Shown: positions 51,612 through 60,521, counted from the first letter of the stretch. The stretch: 64,000 bases of DNA from Serinibacter arcticus (GCF_004786095.1 NZ_RHPJ01000001.1:930001-994000); one strand, 5' to 3'. A program made the numbers and translations. Notes: generated by a model from the sequence alone, not told the origin.

Positions 51612-52504
51612 GCAGGACCCCCACCGTCGCTTGCGAGGCCGGCCGCCCACGCGCGCGGGCCCGCGTGCTGCACCCGCAACGTGGCGACCCGCACGCCGAG
51701 CGCGACCGCCTCGTCGACGTCGGCCCCGTGCGCGACGGCGTACGCGTAGGCGCCGTGGAAGGCGTCGCCCGCGCCCAGCGTGTCCACCGCGACGACGTCG
51801 GGCACCCCCACCGTCCCCGTGCGGCCACCCTCCCACCAGAGCACGGGGGCGCCACCCCGCGTGACGACGACCGTCCCCGCCCCGAGTCGCCGCAGCGCAG
51901 CCGCGGACGCGACCACGTCCACCGTCCCGGGCGCCCGCGCGTCGGCCGAGCAGACGACCGCGTCGACGAGCGGCACGAGCTCCTCCATCACCGGCTTCCA
52001 GCGCCCGAGGTCGAGCACCACGGGCACGCCGGCGCCCCGGGCGGCCGAGCCGACCGCCACCGCGAGGCGCGGGTGGTGGCCGTCGACCAGGACGACGTCG
52101 GCGGCCTCGAGGAGCGCCCCGAGCCCGGCGTCGGACGGTGCGGCGGCCGTGCTCGCGACGGCGTCGGAACCGACGACGCTGCGCTGCCCCGTCGTCGCGG
52201 CGACCACGATGGTGGACACGGGCGGGGCGCCGACGTCGTCGGGCGAGGCGTCCACGACCCGCACGCGCTGCTGCTCGAGCTCGGCGCGCACGAGGGCGGC
52301 GGCGGGACTCCGCCCGAGCGCGGTGAGCAGGGTGGCCTCGCCGCCGAGGGCGGCGAACGCCACCGCCGCGTTGGCCGCGGGGCCGCCCGCGGAGAGGTGG
52401 GTCGCCGTCGCGGTGACCTTCTCGTCCGGACCAGGGGGGACCTCGACGTGCTGCGCGACATCGAGGGTGGCCAGGCCGACGAACAGGCCGCGTGCTGCAG
52501 TCAT
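51608..52504 (-). CDS. PfkB-family carbohydrate kinase
   Basis: A 298-residue ribokinase-like protein. PfkB signatures are HLSAGGPAANAAVAFAALGG near residue 37, and DTLGAGDAFHGAYAYAVAHG near 245 with the catalytic Asp and anion hole. It phosphorylates a sugar or nucleoside; specificity is unknown. ATG 52504 is chosen because similarity begins with LFVGLATLDV. It is followed with a 4-nt overlap by the P-loop kinase gene. Confidence 0.85.
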   Translation of the reverse strand: MTAARGLFVGLATLDVAQHVEVPPGPDEKVTATATHLSAGGPAANAAVAFAALGGEATLLTALGRSPAAALVRAELEQQRVRVVDASPDDVGAPPVSTIVVAATTGQRSVVGSDAVASTAAAPSDAGLGALLEAADVVLVDGHHPRLAVAVGSAARGAGVPVVLDLGRWKPVMEELVPLVDAVVCSADARAPGTVDVVASAAALRRLGAGTVVVTRGGAPVLWWEGGRTGTVGVPDVVAVDTLGAGDAFHGAYAYAVAHGADVDEAVALGVRVATLRVQHAGPRAWAAGLASDGGGPA

Positions 52505-52527
52505 CACCCCATCCTGCCGCGCGGCGG

Positions 52528-53556
52528 TCAGCGCCCGCGCGCGCCGGCCCGGGGCGGCCCCGACGTCACGTGCGAGCTGCGCACGTCCTCGACCTCCTGC
52601 GCCGACAGCTCCATCAGGTCCACGCCCACCTTCAGCGAGGACCCCTTGCCCTCGGTGAACACGATCCCGCGCAGCGGCGAGACGTCCCGGTAGTCCCGGC
52701 CCCAGCCGAGCACCACGTAGCGGTTGTCGATGAACTGGTCGTTGGTCGGGTCCACGTGCAGCCAGCCGCCGCCGGGCACCCAGACCGACGCCCACGCGTG
52801 CGACGCGTCGACGCCGCGCAGCTTCGGCCGCCCGGGCGGCGGGTTCGTCTCGATGTAGCCCGAGACGTAGCGCGCCGCGAGCCCCATCGAGCGCACGCAC
52901 GCGATCAGCAGGTGCGCGAAGTCCTGGCAGACGCCCTGCCGCTTCTCGAGCAGCTCGGGCAGGCGGGTGTGGATCGTCGTCGAGCCCGACTTGTACTCGA
53001 GCTCGGAGTTGATGCGCGAGCACAGGTCGGCGACCACGTGCGCCAGCGGCGTCCCCGGCCCGAACGACGGCGCGGCGAACGCCCGCACCTCCTCGGTCAG
53101 GTCGATCATCTGGGACGCGAGCATCGCCTCGGAGACCGCGATGACGGCGTTGCCGTTGACGCCGTGGCCGCTGTCGCCACCCCGCCCCGGCGCTCCGAGC
53201 GTGTGCGTCACCTCGGCCGCCTGGCTCCACGAGATCATCGGCATCCGGTCGACCTGCGCCTGCTTGCGCGTCACCGTCAGGACGGACTCGGCGAGCACCT
53301 CCAGCTCGGAGTGCTCCGTGTCGACCTTGAAGTAGCTGGACCGGTTGCCGTGGAAGTCGCGGTGCTCACCGGTCTGCGCCGCGGTCGGGGAGATGTGCAG
53401 CGCCGAGGTGTGCACCTGCTGCCCCCCGCCCTCGCGCGGCAGCATGACGGCGCGCCCGTACGAGCTCGTCACCACGCCCGGGTAGGTGTAGGTCGTGCGG
53501 TGGGCGAGCCGGTAGTGCCGCGCACCCGTCCTGTCCTCCTTCTGCCTGCTGCTCAC
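52528..53556 (-). CDS. Transglutaminase-like cysteine protease of the ATP-grasp/alpha-E system
   Basis: A 342-residue protein. An N-terminal beta domain (YRLAHRTTYTYPG, SSYGRAVMLPR) precedes a transglutaminase core with the Cys in KRQGVCQDFAHLLIACVR, His in GVDASHAWASVWVPGGGW and Asp in HVDPTNDQ. This is the bacterial type paired with circularly permuted ATP-grasp and alpha-E proteins. It probably cuts or makes an amide bond in a peptide tag or amino-acid modification. GTG 53556 overlaps the ATP-grasp gene stop by 4 nt. Confidence 0.88.
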   Translation of the reverse strand: MSSRQKEDRTGARHYRLAHRTTYTYPGVVTSSYGRAVMLPREGGGQQVHTSALHISPTAAQTGEHRDFHGNRSSYFKVDTEHSELEVLAESVLTVTRKQAQVDRMPMISWSQAAEVTHTLGAPGRGGDSGHGVNGNAVIAVSEAMLASQMIDLTEEVRAFAAPSFGPGTPLAHVVADLCSRINSELEYKSGSTTIHTRLPELLEKRQGVCQDFAHLLIACVRSMGLAARYVSGYIETNPPPGRPKLRGVDASHAWASVWVPGGGWLHVDPTNDQFIDNRYVVLGWGRDYRDVSPLRGIVFTEGKGSSLKVGVDLMELSAQEVEDVRSSHVTSGPPRAGARGR

Positions 53557-56096
53557 GTGAGCTCCCCGTTCTCCTCGAGCGCTCCGCGGGACGACGGCGT
53601 CGCGAACGTCCCTGAGGCGTCCAGCCACGGCACCGGCACCGGGTGGGTGAAGTGCACGCGCGCGATCTCGTCGCCGAGCTCGCGCAGTCGCCAGCTCATC
53701 GACTCCAGCGTGGTCACGAGCGTCGTGCGGTGGCCGTCGGCGTCGGGCGTCGCGATCGTCGCGAGGTCGAGCTCGTCGAGGAGGTCCACGACGTCGCTCA
53801 GCAGCTCGTCACGCGTCCGCGTGCCGCGCGCGGGCGCGGGCACCTGGTCCAGCGACGCGGCCAGCTCGCGCAGCTGGAACCGCAGCGAGCGCGGGTTGTG
53901 CTCGTCGAGCAGCAGCAGCGCGAGCATCGACTCCACGCGCGGCTGGCTCTGGTAGCGCCGGCGGTAGGTGATGGCGCTCTCGTGCGCGATCAGTACCGAC
54001 TCGATCACGAGCGAGTCGTCGGCCCGGCCGTGCACGGTGTGCAGGCTGGCCACCAGCACGTCGACCAGCTGCTGCGACCGCTCCAGGCGCCGTCCGGCGT
54101 CCATGAGGCACCAGCCGACGTCGCGCTCCATCGACTCCGCCAGGATGCCGGCGATGGCCAGCAGTCCCTCGATCAGGCGCGCGGCGACGGGACCGACGTC
54201 GGCGACGGCGTCGGGATCGCGGTCCTGCCGGCGACGCTCGGCGGACAGCGCCCGCTCGAGCGCCGACAGCGCCGCCCAGGTGTCGGAGGAGAGCTGGTCG
54301 CGGACGGACGACGCCGAGCGCGCCATCCGCGCCAGCGCGTGCGCGACCGTGCCGGGCTGGCGCGCGTCGAGCACGAGGCGCGCCGGTTCGCCGTCGCCGA
54401 CGACGTCGATCAGCACCTGCCGCAGCACCGCCAGGACGACCGGCTCGTCGGACCCCGGCCGGAGCGGGAAGCCCGACGTCGTCGTGACCGAGTAGTCGCT
54501 GAGGCGGTCGCCGACGGCGCGCACGAGGCGCGTCGTGCCCTCGGCGCGCTCGGTGTAGCGGCCGAACCAGAACAGGTCCTCGGCCGATCCGGGCGAGATC
54601 GAGGTGGGCAGGCTGACCGGGCCGGGCCCGGCGTCGTCCGTCGCCCACGGGTCGCTGTAGGCGTGCGGCAGCGACGACAGGACCCAGACGTCCTTGGCGG
54701 CGTCGTTCGGGCCGGGTTCGACGACGTCGGAGCCCGCCGCCGCGATCCGCGCCACTCCCCCGGACATCACCTCGTAGCCGTCGGCGCCGGAGACGGCGAA
54801 GGTCCGCAGCTGCGTGGGCCGCGCCTCGAGCAGGCCGCCGTTGACGGCCGGCGTCGTGGAGGCCTCCACGCGCTCCTGACCGACCCACAGGTAGGGCTCG
54901 GTCGCGATGCGCACCGCCAGGTCGGCGCGCTCGGCGATGGTCAGCTCCCAGCCGCGCAGCACGGGCGCGCCGGGCGCCGTCGAGCGGATCACGAGCCGGT
55001 CGAGGTTGGCGATGACGTGCGAGCACATCGACCGCTCGCCGCACCAGTACGTGACGGTCGAGGGGATGATCAGCTCCTCGCCGAGGATGCTGCGCGCCAG
55101 GCGGGGCAGATAGGTCAGCAGACCCGGGTTGTCGATGACGCCGCTGCCGAGCGGGTTGACGATCGTGACGCCGCCGTTGCGGGCGACCTCGACGAGGCCG
55201 GGGACGCCGAGGCGCGAGTCACCGCGCAGGTCGAGCGGGTCGCAGTACTCGGCGTCCACGTGGCGCAGGAGCACGTCGACCGGCTCGAGCTTGCCGAGGG
55301 CGCGCATCCAGAGCCGGCCGTCCTCGACGACGAGGTCCTCCCCCTCGACCAGCGGGTAGCCCAGCATCGTGGCGAGGTAGGCCTGGTCGAACGCGGCGGG
55401 CGAGTAGGGGCCGGGGGTCAGCAGCGCCGCGCGCGGGGTCGTTCCGGCTCCGGCGGGGGCGGCGTCGCGCACGGCGCGGCGCATCGCCTGGAAGAAGGGC
55501 CCGATGCGGCGGATGCGCGCGTGCCGGTAGAGCCCCGACAGCACCTCGGCGACGATCCGGCGGTCCTGCATCGCGAACCCCATGCCCGACGGCGTCTGCG
55601 CGCGGTCCGCGAGCACCTGCCAGCTGCCGTCGGCGTTGCGGGCGAGGTCGGTCCCGACCATGAAGAGCTGGTGCACGCCGGGGTTGCGGATGTCGTTGAC
55701 GGCGCGCACGAACCCGGGGTGGCCGAGAACGAGCGCGGGCGGGAGCAGGCCGCTGGTGAGCAGCTCGGCGTCGCCGTAGACGTCGGTGAGGATGTGGTCC
55801 AGGAGGAGGGCGCGCTGGCGCAGGCCGGCCTCGACGTGCGCCCACTGCGCCTCGTCGAACAGCACCGGGAGCGGGTCGAGCAGCCAGGGCCGCTCCTCGT
55901 TCCCGGCGCCCTGGCGGACACCGTTGTTGGCGAGCAGCTCGACGACGTCGTGGGAGCGGGCGGCGAGCGCCGCGCCGTCGTGGAGGTCGACGAGGTCGGC
56001 CATCTGCGCCCAGGCCTCGCGGGCGGCTCCCGTGGACTGCAGCATCTCGTCGTGCCCGGGGCCGGCGGCCCGGTAGCCGGCGAGCAGGTCAGTCAT
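53553..56096 (-). CDS. Circularly permuted ATP-grasp fused to alpha-E domain
   Basis: An 847-residue fusion. Residues about 1-490 are a circularly permuted ATP-grasp (CPA) domain: GVRQGAGNEERPWLLDPLPV, VGTDLARNADGSWQVLADR, LTPGPYSPAAFDQAYLA, VEGEDLVVEDGRLWMR and NPLGSGVIDNPGL. Residues about 520-830 are an alpha-E helical domain: SAEDLFWFGRYTERAEGTTR and RDVGWCLMDAGRRLERSQQL. In many bacteria these are separate genes beside a transglutaminase. The system is predicted to ligate amino acids or peptides using ATP; the target is unknown. It is the first gene of the pair. Confidence 0.9.
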   Translation of the reverse strand: MTDLLAGYRAAGPGHDEMLQSTGAAREAWAQMADLVDLHDGAALAARSHDVVELLANNGVRQGAGNEERPWLLDPLPVLFDEAQWAHVEAGLRQRALLLDHILTDVYGDAELLTSGLLPPALVLGHPGFVRAVNDIRNPGVHQLFMVGTDLARNADGSWQVLADRAQTPSGMGFAMQDRRIVAEVLSGLYRHARIRRIGPFFQAMRRAVRDAAPAGAGTTPRAALLTPGPYSPAAFDQAYLATMLGYPLVEGEDLVVEDGRLWMRALGKLEPVDVLLRHVDAEYCDPLDLRGDSRLGVPGLVEVARNGGVTIVNPLGSGVIDNPGLLTYLPRLARSILGEELIIPSTVTYWCGERSMCSHVIANLDRLVIRSTAPGAPVLRGWELTIAERADLAVRIATEPYLWVGQERVEASTTPAVNGGLLEARPTQLRTFAVSGADGYEVMSGGVARIAAAGSDVVEPGPNDAAKDVWVLSSLPHAYSDPWATDDAGPGPVSLPTSISPGSAEDLFWFGRYTERAEGTTRLVRAVGDRLSDYSVTTTSGFPLRPGSDEPVVLAVLRQVLIDVVGDGEPARLVLDARQPGTVAHALARMARSASSVRDQLSSDTWAALSALERALSAERRRQDRDPDAVADVGPVAARLIEGLLAIAGILAESMERDVGWCLMDAGRRLERSQQLVDVLVASLHTVHGRADDSLVIESVLIAHESAITYRRRYQSQPRVESMLALLLLDEHNPRSLRFQLRELAASLDQVPAPARGTRTRDELLSDVVDLLDELDLATIATPDADGHRTTLVTTLESMSWRLRELGDEIARVHFTHPVPVPWLDASGTFATPSSRGALEENGELT

Positions 56097-56332
56097 CGGT
56101 TCTCGTCACAGAAGTCTCTTGTCTTCGTCAAGTCGGCGTTCTCGGCGTCGTCTCCGGTAGCGCGGCGACTTGGTCAGGATATTACCGAGGGGCACCGACG
56201 TCACGGTTGGACCGGGGTGAGTCCCGACGTGCGGTCACCTCCCCGGCCGGGGGTGACGCGTGTCGGTGGTCGATGCTCTGATGGGGCCACCGACGAGCGG
56301 CACCGGCCGCTCCCCAGGGAAGGACGGCGATC

Positions 56333-57577
56333 ATGACCTCACCGGACGAGCGCGGCCCCCGCACGGGTGCCACCGGACGCACGATCGTCGTCCTCGACGA
56401 GCGCGAGGGATCGGCGCCCGACGTGCTGGGCCGGCTGGGGGTGTCCTGCGTCAGCGCGCGCGACGTGCGGCGCGGTGGCGCGGGTGACGGCTCGGTCGGC
56501 ACCGCAGGCATCGGCGACCCGGTGCCCCCGGGCTCCGCCGTCGTGCTGGACGCCCTGGGTATCGCGATCCTCGCGGACGCGCCGCCCGTGGTCGCGGAGG
56601 CCGCGGCCGACCCGGGCGCGAGGGGTGTCGTGACGGCGGAGCCCGAGGTCTGGGTGCACACGTTCCCCGCGACGCCGGCACCCGCCCCGGGCACGACGTT
56701 CGCCGACACCGCGCTCGCGACCTGGGGCCTGATCGCCACCGGGGTCGCGACGGACGAGGGCCGGGGCTCGACGGCGTTCGACGGCGCCGGCGTGCTCGTC
56801 GCCGTCCTGGACACCGGGATCGACGAGAGGCATCCGGACCTCGCCGGGCGCGTCCGGCTCGCGCGCTCCTTCGTGGCGGGCGAGGCGGTGCAGGACGGCA
56901 ACGGGCACGGCACGCACGTCGCCGGCACGATCGGCGGACCCGCCTCGCCGGTCGGCGGACAGCGGCGCTACGGCGTCGCGCCCGGGTGCGACCTGCTGAT
57001 CGGGAAGGTGCTCGGCGACGCGGGCAGCGGCACGTCGGGCGGCGTGCTCGAGGGGATGAACTGGGCGATCGAGCAGGGGGCGCACGTCATCTCGATGTCG
57101 CTCGGCTCGGCGGTCGCCGAGGGCGAGGGGCCCCTGCGGTACTACGAGGCAGCCGCCCGCGCCGCGCTGCGCGCCGGGACGCTCATCATCGCGGCGGCCG
57201 GGAACGACGGGGACCAACCGGTGGGGTCGCCCGCCAACTGCCCCTCCGTGCTGGCCGTCGCCGCGCTCGACCACCAGCTGGTGCGCGCCGAGTTCTCCTG
57301 CATCGCGATCAACGGTGACGGCGGCGAGCTCAACCTCGCGGCCCCCGGCGTCGGCATCTACTCCGCGTTCCCGCTCGCCCAGGACTCCTACGCGACGCTC
57401 GACGGCACGAGCATGGCCACCCCGCACGTCTCCGGTCTCGCAGCACTGGCCGTCCAGGCGGCGGGGGTCCGGGGTCAGGACCTGTGGAACCACCTCGTCG
57501 CGCACGCCCGCCCGCTGACGCAGGGCGAGAATCTCGTGGGTCGGGGGCTGGCGGTGGTGCCCCTCGTGTCTGCATGA
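56333..57577 (+). CDS. S8 family subtilisin-like serine peptidase without signal peptide
   Basis: A 414-residue protease. The catalytic triad is complete: Asp160 in VAVLDTGIDERHPDL, His192 in GNGHGTHVAGT and Ser360 in DGTSMATPHVSG, with the oxyanion Asn291 in AAAGNDGDQ. The first 125 residues are a non-canonical prodomain-like region, and no signal peptide or membrane segment precedes them. It therefore looks cytoplasmic or exported by a non-Sec route. AGGGAAGGA precedes ATG 56333. A small I9-like protein gene follows 54 nt later and may encode its inhibitor or chaperone. Confidence 0.88.
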   Translation: MTSPDERGPRTGATGRTIVVLDEREGSAPDVLGRLGVSCVSARDVRRGGAGDGSVGTAGIGDPVPPGSAVVLDALGIAILADAPPVVAEAAADPGARGVVTAEPEVWVHTFPATPAPAPGTTFADTALATWGLIATGVATDEGRGSTAFDGAGVLVAVLDTGIDERHPDLAGRVRLARSFVAGEAVQDGNGHGTHVAGTIGGPASPVGGQRRYGVAPGCDLLIGKVLGDAGSGTSGGVLEGMNWAIEQGAHVISMSLGSAVAEGEGPLRYYEAAARAALRAGTLIIAAAGNDGDQPVGSPANCPSVLAVAALDHQLVRAEFSCIAINGDGGELNLAAPGVGIYSAFPLAQDSYATLDGTSMATPHVSGLAALAVQAAGVRGQDLWNHLVAHARPLTQGENLVGRGLAVVPLVSA

Positions 57578-57631
57578 TGGAGCGCACGTCCCGGTCGCGC
57601 CGTCGGGACGAGGCGACAGGAAGGCCCCGCC

Positions 57632-57982
57632 ATGCGGACGAATCGCGAGTCGATACCGGACTCGGTGTCGGAGCTGGACGCTCTGGACCACGCGGGCGAG
57701 CCTGTGCAGCACCCCCGTCCGGAGGCCGAGGCGCCGGCGAACGGGGATCGCGCGACGGTGATCGTGACGGTCGACGGCGATCTGCCGCAGGTGCTGCCCG
57801 CGCTGCGCGAGGCCGGCCTGCACGTCGAGCGGACGCTCACCGCCCTGTCGATCGTGGTCGGAACCGTGGACATCGACGGCGAACGGGCCGTCGCCTCGCT
57901 GCGGGGGGTGCACGTGGAGCGCGAGCAGACCGTGCGGACGACCGTCGCGCGCGGGGTCGAGCCGGGGGCGTCACCCCGCTGA
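57632..57982 (+). CDS. Stand-alone peptidase-inhibitor-I9-like small protein
   Basis: A 116-residue protein. After a charged N-terminal tail of about 40 residues, the core ATVIVTVDGDLPQVLPALRE, GLHVERTLTALSIVVGTVDI and AVASLRGVHVEREQTV has the beta-alpha-beta-beta-alpha-beta pattern of subtilisin propeptides (inhibitor I9), ending with the strand pattern GVxxVExxxxV. Stand-alone I9-like proteins can fold or inhibit subtilases. The partner is probably the S8 peptidase just upstream. GGAAGG precedes ATG 57632. Confidence 0.7.
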   Translation: MRTNRESIPDSVSELDALDHAGEPVQHPRPEAEAPANGDRATVIVTVDGDLPQVLPALREAGLHVERTLTALSIVVGTVDIDGERAVASLRGVHVEREQTVRTTVARGVEPGASPR

Positions 57983-57992
57983 GGACCCGCGG

Positions 57993-58340
57993 TCAGGCGC
58001 CGAGCGCGGCTCGCGCGGCCGCCACCGGCTCCTCGACCCCGCCGCTCGACGACAGCGTGACCCCGTCCTCCTCCGGGGTCAGCGGCTCCAGCGCCGCGAG
58101 CTGGGAGTCCAGCAGCGCGACCGGCGTGAAGTGCTCCGCGCGGTGGGCCACGCGGGAGCGCAGGCGCGCGTCGTCGACGTCGAGGTGGACGAACGCGACG
58201 CCGCCGGGGGCGGTGCTCAGCACGTCCCGGTCGGCGAGGAGGAGGGCCGAGCACGCGATCACGGAGCTGACAGTGCCACCGTCGGTCGCCGTCGACCGGT
58301 CCGCCGTCCACGCCATCACCACGATGTGTGCCGCTGTCAT
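57993..58340 (-). pseudogene. gntK: Gluconokinase remnant lacking the P-loop
   Basis: An open 115-residue frame. It begins MTAAHIVVM, the usual N-terminal strand of thermoresistant-type gluconokinases. It then jumps to AWTADRST...SSVIACSALLLADRDVL and FVHLDVDDARLRSRVAHR, ending HFTPVALLDSQLAALEPL, all typical of the C-terminal two thirds. The normal GVSGSGKS P-loop and about 50-60 residues after it are missing, as if by an in-frame internal deletion. Without Walker A it should be inactive. It is last in a reverse set with the ComB-like and MFS genes. Confidence 0.8.
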
Positions 58341-58368
58341 GCGTTGCATCCTCGCGCGTCGGCCGGAC

Positions 58369-58914
58369 TCAGCCGTCCACGACCCAGGCGCGCCCGTCCC
58401 AGCGGGGCACGTCCCCCTCGGCGTCGAGGCGGGACGCGGCGGTGACCTCGTCGGCGCGACCCTGCTCGGCGAGCCGGCGTCCCGAGCCGCTGGCGGCCAC
58501 CATGTGCACGACGGCGCGGCGCAGCCCGACGAACGCCTCGCACGCGACCGCGGCCTCGGGCGAGGTGTGGTCGGTGCCGCGCTCCGACAGGGCGGCGACC
58601 ACGGCGCCCGCGCCGAGGAGGTCCTCGGCGGCGAGGCGTCCGCCGTCGCCGGCCGCGACGATCGCGACCGAGGTCCGATCGGCGCGCTCGTGCTGGATCG
58701 TGAGGCACGCCGTCGCGACGGCCGAAGCGTTGACCAGGCCGCCGCGCAGGACGACGCCGCCCGGGGCGGCGGCCACCGCGGCGTCGACCAGCGCGTCGTC
58801 GAGGTCACCGAGGACGTCCACGAGCACGACGACGTGGGCCGGGGCGAGCCGGGCCAGGCCCTCGACGCCCCACTCCAGCCGGACCTGGTAGCCGGACTGG
58901 TCGAAGGCGCTCAC
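58369..58914 (-). CDS. ComB-like 2-phosphosulfolactate phosphatase family protein
   Basis: A 181-residue protein. Its start, FDQSGYQVRLEWGVEGLARL then VVVLVDVLGDLDDALVDAA, matches the ComB family, in which the VxVDVLxFxT segment holds active-site acids. Later GLVNASAVATAC and VAAGDGGRLAAEDLLGAGA fit the family's ATVAAGERWx...AEDxxGAG block. ComB makes sulfolactate in coenzyme M synthesis, but many actinobacteria lack that pathway, so the real substrate is open. At 181 residues it is shorter than ComB. The GTG start at 58914 lies 25 nt after the MFS stop. Confidence 0.72.
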   Translation of the reverse strand: MSAFDQSGYQVRLEWGVEGLARLAPAHVVVLVDVLGDLDDALVDAAVAAAPGGVVLRGGLVNASAVATACLTIQHERADRTSVAIVAAGDGGRLAAEDLLGAGAVVAALSERGTDHTSPEAAVACEAFVGLRRAVVHMVAASGSGRRLAEQGRADEVTAASRLDAEGDVPRWDGRAWVVDG

Positions 58915-58939
58915 GAGCGGCGACCGGCGTCGGGCCGGG

Positions 58940-60271
58940 TCACGACGCGTGGACCGGGGTGGGGAACGCGTCCTCGACGATCGCGTCCTCGACGTCGGCG
59001 TCGGCCACCAGGACCGGCTCCGCCGTCGGGCCGCCGCGCTGCGAGCGCCGCTCGACCGCGAGGCTCGCGAGCGCCAGCAGCAGACCGGCGATCGCCAGCC
59101 CGACGCCGACCCACGACGGTGCGACGAACCCGAGGCCCGCGGAGATGACGGCGGCGCCGAGCGCGGCCCCCATCGAGTTGCCGATGTTCAGCGCGGAGTG
59201 GTTGAGGGCGGCGGCGAGGGTCTGGGACTCCCCGGCGACGTCCATGAGGCGGGTCTGGATCGCCGGCGAGATCGCCGAGGCGAGCGCTCCCACGAGGAAC
59301 AGGAAGAGGAACAGGGTCACGGGGGTGCTCGCGGTGAGCGCCAGGCCCGCCATCGCGAGGATGAAGACCGGGAACATGCGCAGGACGGCGCGCAGGGACC
59401 CACGGTCGGCCAGCACGCCGCCGACGAAGTTGCCCACCGTCATGCCCACGCCGACGCACACCAGCGCCCACGGGACGACGCTCTCGGCGAGCCCCGCCAC
59501 GTCGGTGAGGAGCGGGGCGACGTAGGTGTAGACCGCGAAGAATCCGCCGAAGCCGATCGAGCCGATCCCCAGCGCGAACCAGACCTGGCCGCGCCGCAGG
59601 GCGCTGAGCTCGCGGCGGATGGTGGCGTCGGCGTCGCCCTGCTGCTCCGGGACGAGGAGCGCGACGGCGAGCGTGGCCGCGGCGAAGATCGCGGTCACCG
59701 CGAGGTAGGCCACGCGCCAGCCGGACTGCTGCCCGAGCGCGGTGATGAGCGGCACGCCGATGACGTTGGCGACCGTGAGGCCGGAGAGCACGAGCGCGAC
59801 GCCCTGGCCGCGCTTGCCCGGACCCATCAGCTGCGCGGCCACGAGGGCCGCGATGCCGAAGTAGGCGCCGTGCGGGAGCGCGGCGATGAAGCGGGCGACG
59901 ACGGCGAGCTCGAACGTCGGCGCGACCGCGGACAGGATCGTGCCGATCGTGAACGCCGCCGTGAAGATGACCAGGAGCCGGCGGCGCGGGAAGCGTGCGA
60001 CGGCGGCCGCGATCGTCGGGGCGCCGACGACGACGCCGAGCGCGTACGCGGAGATGAGGGTGCCCGACTGCGCGATCGCCTGCTCCGAGCTCGCGGCCCA
60101 GACCTGCGGCAGGAGGTCCTGTGCGATCTGGGGCAGGAGACCCATGGCGACGAACTCCGTCGCGCCGATGCCGAAACCGCCGAGCGCGAGCGCCAGGAGC
60201 GCCGTGCGGGTGCGGAGCGGAGACAGGGTGGGGACGGGTGTGCTCGGGCTGCTCGTGCTGCTCGCTCTCAT
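58940..60271 (-). CDS. MFS efflux transporter, AraJ/DHA1-like
   Basis: A 443-residue protein with 12 transmembrane segments. The first carries GGFGIGATEFVAMGLLPQIA, typical of the AraJ/YdhP/chloramphenicol-efflux branch of DHA1, and motif A appears as ADRGSLRAVLR between helices 8 and 9. The acidic tail (ADADVEDAIVEDA) is unusual. It probably exports drugs, purines or sugars. A good promoter (60356-60384) and an upstream palindrome (60407-60431) suggest regulation. The ComB-like gene follows 25 nt later. Confidence 0.87.
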   Translation of the reverse strand: MRASSTSSPSTPVPTLSPLRTRTALLALALGGFGIGATEFVAMGLLPQIAQDLLPQVWAASSEQAIAQSGTLISAYALGVVVGAPTIAAAVARFPRRRLLVIFTAAFTIGTILSAVAPTFELAVVARFIAALPHGAYFGIAALVAAQLMGPGKRGQGVALVLSGLTVANVIGVPLITALGQQSGWRVAYLAVTAIFAAATLAVALLVPEQQGDADATIRRELSALRRGQVWFALGIGSIGFGGFFAVYTYVAPLLTDVAGLAESVVPWALVCVGVGMTVGNFVGGVLADRGSLRAVLRMFPVFILAMAGLALTASTPVTLFLFLFLVGALASAISPAIQTRLMDVAGESQTLAAALNHSALNIGNSMGAALGAAVISAGLGFVAPSWVGVGLAIAGLLLALASLAVERRSQRGGPTAEPVLVADADVEDAIVEDAFPTPVHAS

Positions 60272-60355
60272 GCGGCTGCCTTCCTCGTGCGGTGCGTGCG
60301 ATCCGCTCGACGGTGAGCCGGTGGTGCGTGCGGCGCCGACGGCGTCGCGCTGCCG

Positions 60356-60384
60356 ATCGTAACGATTCGATCGCTGATTGCCAA
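60356..60384 (-). promoter_or_regulatory. Sigma-70-type promoter of the MFS gene
   Basis: On the reverse strand TTGGCA (60384-60379) and TACGAT (60361-60356) are separated by exactly 17 nt. Transcription would start near 60349, giving a leader of about 78 nt before ATG 60271. Confidence 0.65.
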
Positions 60385-60406
60385 CCTCCGTCGAGAATGC
60401 TCCACA

Positions 60407-60431
60407 GGTCGTTCTGAGAGCCAGAACGACC
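60407..60431. promoter_or_regulatory. 25-nt perfect palindromic element upstream of the MFS promoter
   Basis: GGTCGTTCT (60407-60415) and AGAACGACC (60423-60431) are perfect 9-nt inverted arms around 7 nt. It lies about 22 nt upstream of the MFS -35 box, a usual place for an activator or repressor site. It could also be a terminator hairpin, but no gene ends there. Confidence 0.5.
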
Positions 60432-60515
60432 CCTGGGGCTTGCTCGGCGGGGTCGGGGTGGGGGCGGGGGCGGGGCTCGGCGGGGTCGGGGCGGGGGGCT
60501 GGCAGCGCGGCCGCC

Positions 60516-60521
60516 TAGGAT
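60516..60521 (+). promoter_or_regulatory. -10 box of leaderless Rsm22-like gene promoter
   Basis: TAGGAT lies 6 nt before GTG 60528. The stretch CCTAGGATCGCCGGGTG differs by one base from the same region of the mutT-like gene, so both probably use the same sigma factor and lack a 5' leader. Confidence 0.6.

Noticed and set aside
53643-56336. Forward-strand open frame of 897 codons opposite the ATP-grasp/alpha-E gene
   Set aside because: Composition is shadow-like and the reverse frame has clear domains and couplings.
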